Shown: positions 5,402 through 11,001 of the stretch, in pieces
Position numbering within the stretch: the first letter of the stretch is position 1
Layout: each line of letters starts with the position of its first letter
Source: an uncultured Oscillospiraceae bacterium
GTDB taxonomy: Bacteria > Bacillota > Clostridia > Oscillospirales > Acutalibacteraceae
Direction: 5' to 3'
Assembly: GCA_900554525.1 (NCBI GenBank)
Contig: USHL01000027.1
Location: forward strand, 1 to 11,001
DNA length: 11,001 nucleotides
The notes under the pieces: generated by a model
The model's database searches: none
What the model was told of the DNA's origin: nothing
What the model saw: the letters and a program-made list of their open reading frames with translations, nothing else
Position numbers and translations under genes: made by a program

Positions 5402-7957
5402 ATGGCAAAGCAGGAAAATGTATACTGGCCGAGCGACGAGGAAACCAAAATAGTTCCGGTTGAGATCGTCGACGAAATAAAGAACAGTATGCTTCAGTAT
5501 TCAATGTCGGTGCTTGTCGGACGTGCAATTCCCGATGTCAGGGACGGTCTCAAACCCGTTCACAGAAGAATACTTTATACAATGTATCAGAACGGTCTGA
5601 TGCCCGATAAAGCGTACAGAAAATGTGCTGACACCGTGGGTGCCGTGCTCGGCAGCTATCATCCGCACGGCGACAGCAGCGTTTATGACGCGATGGTGCG
5701 TATGGCTCAGGATTTTTCATTGCGTTATCCGCTGGTGGACGGTCACGGAAACTTCGGTAATATCGACGGCTATCCCGCGGCGGCTTACCGTTATACCGAA
5801 TCGAGAATGAACCGTTTGTCGCTCCATATGCTGGACGATATCAAAAAGGATACGGTAAATTTTGTTCCCAACTATGATAACCGTCTTAAAGAGCCGGAGG
5901 TTCTTCCGGTACGCTTTCCGCAGCTTTTGGTAAACGGCTCTTCGGGTATAGCCGTAGGTATGGCTACCGAAATTCCGCCTCATAATTTAGGTGAGGTTAT
6001 AGACGGCATGTGCTGCCTTATCGATAATCCCGATGCCGATTTACAGGATATATGCCAGTATATAAAGGGTCCTGATTTTCCGACCGGCGGAATTATTATG
6101 GGCCGTTCGGGCATACGCGCGGCGTACGCTACCGGCAGAGGAAAAATAACTCTTCGCGGCAAGGCTGAAATTGAAGAAACCAAAAGCGGAAAATACCGCA
6201 TAGTTATAACAGAGATCCCTTATAAAATAAGAAAAAAGGATCTTGTAAAAAGCATATATGATTTAGCGGCCGAAAAACGTATTGAGGGCATTGACGACGT
6301 AGTTGACTATTCTTCCAAGCGTGACGGCGGTATCAGGATAGTTGTCGATTTGAAGCGGGATGCCAATCCGCAGGTAGTGCTCAATAAGCTGTATCATTAT
6401 ACCTCATTGCAGACTACCTTCGGCGCGATACTGCTTGCGATTGTCGGCGGTAAGCCTCAGCTTCTGACATTGAAGGAAATGCTTCAGAACTGCATCGATT
6501 TCCAGTGTGAAATAATCGAGCGCAGAACAGCATATGATAAAAGGCAGGCGGAGGAGCGTGCACACATTTTAGAGGCACTCAAAACCGCGCTTGATTTTAT
6601 TGACGAGGTAATCGCCATAATACGCTCCAGCAAGTCTATTCCCGAAAGCAAGGAAAGGCTTGCCGAACGCTTTGATTTTGACGATGTACAGACTACGGCT
6701 ATCGTCCAGATGCCTCTCGGACGTCTTTCCGGTCTTGAAAAGCAGAAAATACTTGACGAGCTGCAGGAAAAGCTTGATTTTATCAAGGAATGTGAAGCTA
6801 TTCTTGCAAGCCATGAGCGTATACTTGATATAGTTAAAACAGAGGCCCTGAATCTCCGCGATAAGTTTTCAGACGACCGCCGCACCGAGATTACCGACGT
6901 TGCGGGCGAAGTGGATATCGAAGACCTTATCCCCGACGAGGAATGTGTGCTTACCAAGACGCAGAACGGCTATATCAAGCGTCTCCCTGCCGATACCTAT
7001 AATGTACAGCACCGCGGCGGAAGAGGAATAACCGGTATGACCACCCGTGATGACGATGTGGTTGAGAATATGTTTGTCTGTTCCTCGCACGACTATATCA
7101 TGCTCTTTTCTAATTTCGGCAGAATGTACCGTATAAAGGCATATGAAATTCCGGAGGGCAGCCGTACCTCAAAGGGTATGAACATAATAAATATCCTTCC
7201 GCTTATGCCTGAAGAAAAGGTTACCATTATACTTCCGGCTTCCGAGCTTGACGAGGACCGCTACATTACAATGGTCACCAAAAAGGGTATCATAAAGCGC
7301 ACAAGGCTGTCCGAATTCCGAAATACCAGAAAGAGCGGAATAATTGCAATTTCAATAGACGATGACGACGAGCTGATTTTTGTAAAGATGACCTCAGGCT
7401 CGGATAATCTGATGGTTGCCACCAAAAAGGGTATGGCTATACAGTTTAATGAAACCGATGTCCGCGCTATGGGCAGGGGTGCCAGAGGCGTTAAGGCCAT
7501 TACTATGAAGGAAAACGATTATGTTGTGGCAATGACGATAACCGATGAGAATACAAGGCTGCTCACTATTACCGAAACGGGCTACGGAAGAATAAGTCCT
7601 ATTTCGGATTACCGCTTGCAGTCGCGCGGCGGAAAGGGTCTTACCAATTACCGTGTCGATAAATACGGCGATGTAGCGGCGGTGCTTGAGGTTTCGGAAA
7701 ACGATGATATCATAATGATAGCCTCAAACGGTATAATAATCAGGATATACAGCGGTGATATTTCGCAGTTCTCCCGTCCGGCAAAGGGCGTCAGGGTAAT
7801 GCGCGTAGAAGAGGGTGAAAAGATACTCTCGGTCGCGGTTACAGAGCATAACGAGGAAGAGCCGACCGAGCTGCCGGAAGCTCCTGATGATGATGCTGGT
7901 GCGGCCGAGGATACGGCTGACGGGAAAGAGAACATAGATTCCGGCGAAGAAGAATAA
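5402..7957 (+). CDS. gyrA: DNA gyrase subunit A
   Basis: GyrA cuts and rejoins the DNA gate and wraps DNA with its C-terminal domain. The protein has 851 residues. The breakage-reunion half (about 1-500) contains the HPHGDSSVYDAMVRMAQ quinolone loop (87-103), the catalytic tyrosine Y131 in AAYRYTE, and the coiled-coil/tower region to about 500. The C-terminal half is a beta-pinwheel with repeated blades. The wrapping motif (GyrA box) is QHRGGRG at 536-542, and a second similar motif QSRGGKG lies at 740-746. The box identifies gyrase rather than topoisomerase IV. Ser92 and Asp96, equal to E. coli Ser83 and Asp87, are the sensitive-type residues. The last 35 residues form a Glu/Asp-rich tail, common but variable in gyrases. 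GGGAG at 5389-5393, starting right after the gyrB stop, sets ATG 5402. Confidence 0.98.
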   Translation: MAKQENVYWPSDEETKIVPVEIVDEIKNSMLQYSMSVLVGRAIPDVRDGLKPVHRRILYTMYQNGLMPDKAYRKCADTVGAVLGSYHPHGDSSVYDAMVRMAQDFSLRYPLVDGHGNFGNIDGYPAAAYRYTESRMNRLSLHMLDDIKKDTVNFVPNYDNRLKEPEVLPVRFPQLLVNGSSGIAVGMATEIPPHNLGEVIDGMCCLIDNPDADLQDICQYIKGPDFPTGGIIMGRSGIRAAYATGRGKITLRGKAEIEETKSGKYRIVITEIPYKIRKKDLVKSIYDLAAEKRIEGIDDVVDYSSKRDGGIRIVVDLKRDANPQVVLNKLYHYTSLQTTFGAILLAIVGGKPQLLTLKEMLQNCIDFQCEIIERRTAYDKRQAEERAHILEALKTALDFIDEVIAIIRSSKSIPESKERLAERFDFDDVQTTAIVQMPLGRLSGLEKQKILDELQEKLDFIKECEAILASHERILDIVKTEALNLRDKFSDDRRTEITDVAGEVDIEDLIPDEECVLTKTQNGYIKRLPADTYNVQHRGGRGITGMTTRDDDVVENMFVCSSHDYIMLFSNFGRMYRIKAYEIPEGSRTSKGMNIINILPLMPEEKVTIILPASELDEDRYITMVTKKGIIKRTRLSEFRNTRKSGIIAISIDDDDELIFVKMTSGSDNLMVATKKGMAIQFNETDVRAMGRGARGVKAITMKENDYVVAMTITDENTRLLTITETGYGRISPISDYRLQSRGGKGLTNYRVDKYGDVAAVLEVSENDDIIMIASNGIIIRIYSGDISQFSRPAKGVRVMRVEEGEKILSVAVTEHNEEEPTELPEAPDDDAGAAEDTADGKENIDSGEEE

Positions 7958-7958
7958 T

Positions 7959-8010
7959 CTTCTTTGCCGCTGCGGCCTTTCGGCGGAAGCTCCGCCAAGT
8001 ATCAAAGAAG
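7959..8010 (+). other. Folded RNA element after gyrA (nested inverted repeats)
   Basis: The arms CTTCTTTG (7959-7966) and CAAAGAAG (8003-8010) are perfect 8-bp complements that begin one base after the gyrA stop. Inside is a GC-rich hairpin, GGCGGA / TCCGCC with an AGC loop (7982-7996). A competing pairing of CCGC (7967-7970) with GCGG (7983-7986) is also possible. There is no T tract, so this is not a standard terminator. It may protect the gyrase mRNA 3' end, or reduce expression of the downstream gene by folding the bases just before its possible ribosome site. The role is inference; the complementarity is read directly. Confidence 0.5.
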
Positions 8011-8012
8011 GT

Positions 8013-8039
8013 AGGTGAAGCGGGTATTAAAAAATACCC
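8013..8039 (+). promoter_or_regulatory. Shine-Dalgarno plus hairpin preceding the CPBP gene start
   Basis: AGGTGA (8013-8018) pairs with the UCACCU of the 16S 3' end but lies 26 nt before ATG 8045, too far for normal initiation. Between them is a perfect 7-bp hairpin, GGGTATT (8022-8028) and AATACCC (8033-8039) with an AAAA loop. Folding it removes 18 nt and leaves about 8 nt between the site and the ATG. Such spacing-by-hairpin is known from some phage T4 genes. The alternative is that translation begins at GTG 8015, with a weak GAAGG only 3 nt upstream. Confidence 0.4.
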
Positions 8040-8044
8040 CCTTT

Positions 8045-9217
8045 ATGAATCAGGAATACAATCCGCAGTCAGAACAGCAAAACAATCAAAATACGGCACC
8101 TGAAAATACTGCCGAAAGCACTCAAAATTATACGGAAAATACTTATAACGGCAGCAGCGGAGCGGGGACAGGCGCAGCGGGAGCACAAAACGGCGGAACA
8201 GCGCCCTCTGCGGGTGCATATGTACCTCCTTTTACTCCGTTTGTTCCGTTCGGTATGACTCTGAATACCCTTAAAGAAAAGAATTCAATAAAAAAATCTG
8301 CGTTAATAATAGGTCTGTGCCTTATTGTATTGTCTATAATATCATTTTTCTGGGCTACTGCATATTATTTTATCGCAGGTCTGTTCGGTATTTCACAGCT
8401 TGAGGCTTATAATATGATCTCTGAGCCTGCTGCAATGCAGGTGGTGCAGATACTTATTTCCTCTTTTATGTTCACTGTGCCGTTTATTGTTATTTATAAG
8501 GGCAACGGGATAAGAATAAGCGATATTGTTCCGCTCGGAAAGCCTAAAAAGGGAAACCGGGCCGCAATGTTTTTCTTCGGCGTTTCATTCTGTGCATTTG
8601 CCAATATAGCGGTTTCTTATGCAAGCTCTTTCTTTGACAGCTTCGGTGTCGATTATGATGTTGATTTCGGGGAAAATCCCCGGGGCATATTCGGTTTTCT
8701 GCTTTCTTTTACAGCGACGGTTTTAGTACCGGGTCTTGTCGAGGAATTTGCAAACAGAGGGCTTATTCTGGGTATTTTAAGGAAATTCGGCGACGGCTTT
8801 GCCGTTGTGGTGTCTGCGCTGATTTTCGGACTTTTACATGGTAATTTCGAGCAGATTCCGTTTGCGTTTTTAGTGGGTCTTGTGCTAGGATATATAGTTG
8901 TAAAAAGCGAATCTCTGTGGCTGGCGGTTGCGGTTCACGCTTTTAACAACTTTATTTCGGTGTTCTTCGATTATGCTCTTGCTTCGCTTTCGGTAACGGC
9001 GCAGAATATCATATATAATGTTTTTCTGATGCTTTGTCTGCTTTCTGGAATCATCGCGCTGATACTCACAAAACGCGGTACAGAGGATTTTAAGTTTGAT
9101 AAAAGTCCGACCGAATGCACCTTAAAGCAGAAGACAAAGTGGTTTTTCTCTTATCCGCTGATTATAATATTTATTGTTTTCAGTATTTTGGAATCTTTAA
9201 TGTATTTTGTGATTTGA
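8045..9217 (+). CDS. CPBP-family intramembrane glutamic endopeptidase
   Basis: From ATG 8045 this is a 390-residue polytopic membrane protein (400 residues if GTG 8015 is used). Residues 1-70 are low complexity, first Gln/Asn/Thr/Glu-rich, then Gly/Ala-rich and Pro/Phe-rich, and are probably cytoplasmic. About eight hydrophobic segments follow from residue 84, the last near 370-390. The three CPBP (Abi/CAAX protease) motifs are present in order: EEFANR with E233, E234 and R238, then FGLLH with F261 and H265, then HAFNN with H298 and N302. These supply the catalytic and putative metal-binding residues of the Rce1-like family. Motif 1 is usually EExxFRG, and here Asn replaces the Phe. Substrate and role (protein maturation, peptide immunity, signalling) cannot be told from sequence. 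It follows gyrA by a structured 87-nt gap and precedes another membrane protein by 12 nt. Confidence 0.87.
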   Translation: MNQEYNPQSEQQNNQNTAPENTAESTQNYTENTYNGSSGAGTGAAGAQNGGTAPSAGAYVPPFTPFVPFGMTLNTLKEKNSIKKSALIIGLCLIVLSIISFFWATAYYFIAGLFGISQLEAYNMISEPAAMQVVQILISSFMFTVPFIVIYKGNGIRISDIVPLGKPKKGNRAAMFFFGVSFCAFANIAVSYASSFFDSFGVDYDVDFGENPRGIFGFLLSFTATVLVPGLVEEFANRGLILGILRKFGDGFAVVVSALIFGLLHGNFEQIPFAFLVGLVLGYIVVKSESLWLAVAVHAFNNFISVFFDYALASLSVTAQNIIYNVFLMLCLLSGIIALILTKRGTEDFKFDKSPTECTLKQKTKWFFSYPLIIIFIVFSILESLMYFVI

Positions 9218-9229
9218 TGTGGTGAGAAA

Positions 9230-9868
9230 ATGCTTGATACACTCCTTGAAGGCATATTAGACTTTTACGGAATACCTGAAACGGCATTTGCTGCGTTAGT
9301 TTCTTTTTTCGCTGCGGTTGCGGTTGTTTTCGGTATTGTTTTTCTGGTGCTTTATTTTTTTAAGGCGGCGGGGCTTTACCGAATGGCTGAAAACGCAGGC
9401 TTAAAAAACGGGTGGCTTGCTTTTGTTCCGGTCGCCAACAGCTATGTTTTCGGTAAAGTAGCCGAAAAATATATACGCAGGGATATGCGGCGTTCAGAGC
9501 CGTTCGGTATGCTGCTTACCTTACTTAATATTATTATGCTGTTATTTGCGGCGGTTGTTTTAGGCGTTGCTTTTAGAATCTTGTATTTGCTTGTAAATGA
9601 AAGTGACCCTTTTTATGTGTCTGCAATAATTTTTCCTTTTTTTCTTTTCACATTTATATTTTGCGGGATAGGTATTGCGTATACGGTAATAAAATTTATA
9701 GCTCTTTGGCGCATATTTGCGATTTTTGATTATCAGAACGCCACAATGTTTACCGTGCTTACCTATTTCTTCGGTTTTTTGGAGGCGATATTTATTTTTG
9801 CAATTCGCAATAAGGAACCGAAATATGATTACAATGCGCGTATCGGCTTTAATTTTAATGATTTCTGA
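9230..9868 (+). CDS. Multi-pass membrane protein of unrecognised family
   Basis: I cannot assign this 212-residue protein to a named family. It has about four to five hydrophobic stretches (roughly 17-44, 93-121, 129-160 and 171-192). The loop after the first carries LYRMAENAGLKNGWLAFVPVAN (49-70, shown here by its key residues: Tyr50, Gly57, Trp62, Pro67, Asn70), like a Gly-Trp-x-Ala-x-x-Pro-x-x-Asn pattern seen in several uncharacterised Clostridia membrane proteins. It is followed by a basic stretch (KYIRRDMRR, 80-88). The C-terminus after the last helix is short and ends IRNKEP plus about 16 residues. The start ATG 9230 has GGTGAG at 9221-9226; a nearer ATG at 9217 runs into a stop. It lies 12 nt after the CPBP gene, so the two are probably cotranscribed and may act together. 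No catalytic motif is visible. Confidence 0.75.
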   Translation: MLDTLLEGILDFYGIPETAFAALVSFFAAVAVVFGIVFLVLYFFKAAGLYRMAENAGLKNGWLAFVPVANSYVFGKVAEKYIRRDMRRSEPFGMLLTLLNIIMLLFAAVVLGVAFRILYLLVNESDPFYVSAIIFPFFLFTFIFCGIGIAYTVIKFIALWRIFAIFDYQNATMFTVLTYFFGFLEAIFIFAIRNKEPKYDYNARIGFNFNDF

Positions 9869-9873
9869 TTTTG

Positions 9874-9902
9874 CGGCGGCCTGTTATGACCGCCGTTTTG
9901 TT
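9874..9902 (+). terminator. Probable weak intrinsic terminator before tadA
   Basis: CGGCGG (9874-9879) and CCGCCG (9890-9895) form a 6-bp all-GC stem with a 10-nt loop, followed at once by TTTTGTT (9896-9902). It begins 5 bases after the stop of the upstream membrane-protein gene. The stem is short and the T tract is broken by a G, so readthrough is likely. tadA's ribosome site begins only 3 nt further on, and no convincing promoter was found between the hairpin and tadA. Confidence 0.45.
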
Positions 9903-9914
9903 ATGGTGATAGCT

Positions 9915-10361
9915 ATGGAGAGAAAATTTATGCTTTCGGCTTTAAATGAAGCGCGGACCGCGGCTGATAACGGAGAGATTCCCGTAGGGGCTGTGATTGT
10001 AAAGGACGGAGAAATCATCGCCGCCGCGCATAACCGGCGTGAAGAAAAGCAGAACGCGCTTTCCCATGCCGAAATCGAAGCAATAAATATCGCCTGCAAG
10101 GCGCTGAAAAGCTGGCGTCTTGACAACTGCGAAATGTACGTCACATTGGAGCCCTGTCCGATGTGTGCCGGCGCCGTTATCAACGCGCGGCTTAAAACGC
10201 TGGTTTTCGGCGCGTACGATTTAAAGGCGGGAAGCATCGACAGCATTGTGAATCTGTGCGATTACCCTTATAATCATAAGCCTGAAATCTACGGGGGTAT
10301 TTGTGAGGACGAATGTCTTGAGGTATTGAGGGAATTTTTCAAGAGTATCAGAAATGAATAA
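9915..10361 (+). CDS. tadA: tRNA-specific adenosine deaminase (A34 to inosine)
   Basis: TadA deaminates the wobble adenosine of tRNA-Arg(ACG) to inosine so that one tRNA reads CGU, CGC and CGA. The 148-residue protein is of normal size for the family. It has the opening MERKFMLSALNEAR, IPVGAVIVKDGEII (22-35), the zinc ligand and catalytic pair HAE (H51, E53), and PCPMC (80-84) with zinc ligands C81 and C84. The C-terminal helix FFKSIR is also typical. ATG 9915 is preferred because the family begins there and GGTGAT (9905-9910), a match to the 16S tail, precedes it. ATG 9903 and 9930 are in-frame alternatives. A TadA rather than cytidine or guanine deaminase assignment rests on the NALSHAEI and YNHKPEI contexts. 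The 3' end overlaps the next gene by 8 nt. Confidence 0.95.
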   Translation: MERKFMLSALNEARTAADNGEIPVGAVIVKDGEIIAAAHNRREEKQNALSHAEIEAINIACKALKSWRLDNCEMYVTLEPCPMCAGAVINARLKTLVFGAYDLKAGSIDSIVNLCDYPYNHKPEIYGGICEDECLEVLREFFKSIRNE

Positions 10362-11001
10362 TATAATCATTAAAACAGCAAATAGCTTCGGAATTTGCGA
10401 TATAGGCTTCTGTGCCTTTAATACAGTAAAGAGCATGCTGTTGGAATGCCGCGCGGCTAAGCGTATTCCGCAAAATGCCGCAAGCATTATCCTTTTTCTT
10501 TTTCCCTATAAGGTAAGAGAGGAAAGGCCGGAAAAAATCAGCCGATACGCTGCTGTGCCGGATTATCACACTGTCTGCGGAGAATATCTTAAAAAAATAA
10601 AAACAGCGCTTGAAGCGGAATTTCCCGATAACGGCTTTGAGCCGTTTATTGACAATTCCCCGATACCCGAGGTTTATGCCGCGTCCTGTGCCGGGCTCGG
10701 AGTCATAGGGGAAAACGGTCTGCTCATAAATGAACGCTGGGGAAGCTGGTGCTTTATCGGCGAGATAGTAACAGATCTTGTTTTAGAATGTGCAAACAAC
10801 CCTAAAAAATGCTCCCTGTGCGGCGTTTGCAAAACGGCCTGTCCAAGGGGTATACGGGCGGCAGATTGTCTGTCGGCTCTCAGCCAGCAAAAAAAGCCGC
10901 TTTCGGAGAACGAAAAAAAGGCGCTTTATGAGAATAATATCATATGGGGATGTGATATCTGCGCCGAGGTCTGCCCCTTGAACCGATCGGCAGAGCTGAC
11001 A
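10354..11001 (+). CDS. queG: Epoxyqueuosine reductase-like iron-sulfur protein (QueG family), 3' end outside window
   Basis: The frame opens at ATG 10354, inside the last codons of tadA (ATGAATAA overlap), and stays open for 216 residues to the window edge. QueG is the cobalamin- and [4Fe-4S]-dependent enzyme that reduces epoxyqueuosine to queuosine at tRNA position 34. Visible landmarks are SRYAAVPDYH (63-72, family RYALGRDYH), FEPFIDNSPIPE (95-106) with the conserved acidic residue D100, AGLGVIGENGLLIN (113-126) and GSWCFIGEI. Two ferredoxin-type Cys sets follow: C153, C156, C159, C163 with CP, and C200, C203, C207 in WGCDICAEVCPLNR. The N-terminus is about 40 residues shorter before the RYA block than in E. 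coli QueG. This suggests a compact Clostridia-type variant whose exact substrate is less certain. No good ribosome site precedes it, so it is probably coupled to tadA. Confidence 0.82.
   Translation, partial: MNNIIIKTANSFGICDIGFCAFNTVKSMLLECRAAKRIPQNAASIILFLFPYKVREERPEKISRYAAVPDYHTVCGEYLKKIKTALEAEFPDNGFEPFIDNSPIPEVYAASCAGLGVIGENGLLINERWGSWCFIGEIVTDLVLECANNPKKCSLCGVCKTACPRGIRAADCLSALSQQKKPLSENEKKALYENNIIWGCDICAEVCPLNRSAELT

Noticed and set aside
9798..9829. TTGCAA and TATGAT as a tadA promoter inside the upstream gene
   Set aside because: The spacer is 20 bp, too long for a sigma-A promoter, and it lies upstream of the terminator-like hairpin.
9717..9914. Longer tadA frame starting inside the preceding membrane-protein gene
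   Set aside because: The extra residues overlap a real gene, are unlike TadA, and ATG 9915 has a matching ribosome site and family N-terminus.
10790..10981. Small + strand reading frame near the window end
   Set aside because: It is an out-of-frame shadow of the QueG-like gene, which carries the conserved Cys motifs in the other frame.

Overview
This window reads as the chromosomal replication-origin neighbourhood of a Firmicute, most likely a class Clostridia bacterium near the Oscillospirales/Ruminococcaceae. The evidence is the gene order dnaA - dnaN - S4 protein - recF - remB - gyrB - gyrA (the classic Bacillota arrangement), strong AAGGAGG-type ribosome binding sites, moderately low GC, and protein motifs such as the GyrB stretch PLWGKMLNVEKA. 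The lineage assignment is inference from motif memory. All eleven genes lie on the + strand and no tRNA, rRNA, CRISPR array, insertion sequence or prophage gene was seen.

Layout. Positions 1-558 are the 3' end of dnaA (end of the AAA+ region and the DNA-binding domain IV). Positions 559-760 are an AT-rich spacer with one perfect DnaA box (606-614) and a plausible promoter (571-599) for the next genes. Positions 761-3403 hold dnaN, a small S4 RNA-binding protein, recF and remB. These four genes are joined by 1-nt or 4-nt stop/start overlaps and so are almost certainly one translationally coupled transcript. Positions 3436-7957 hold gyrB and gyrA, separated by 13 nt. A structured 87-nt gap (7958-8044) leads to a CPBP-family intramembrane protease and then a multi-pass membrane protein of no family I can name. 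A short GC-rich hairpin with a T-rich tail (9874-9902) separates these from tadA, which overlaps by 8 nt a QueG-like iron-sulfur protein cut off by the window end.

How the genes work together. DnaA, DnaN, RecF and the two gyrase subunits cover origin firing, processive replication, gap repair and removal of supercoils ahead of the fork. The last two genes both act on the wobble position (base 34) of tRNA anticodons: TadA makes inosine in tRNA-Arg(ACG), and a QueG-type enzyme would finish queuosine in GUN-anticodon tRNAs.

I looked for an undescribed system and do not see one. This is a conserved housekeeping region. The points worth a second look are smaller: a hairpin placed between the likely Shine-Dalgarno and start of the CPBP gene, the folded gyrA 3' spacer, a Trp at a quinolone-relevant GyrB position, an unusual CPBP motif, a DnaA box at the predicted dnaN transcription start, and the overlapping pair of wobble-34 enzymes.
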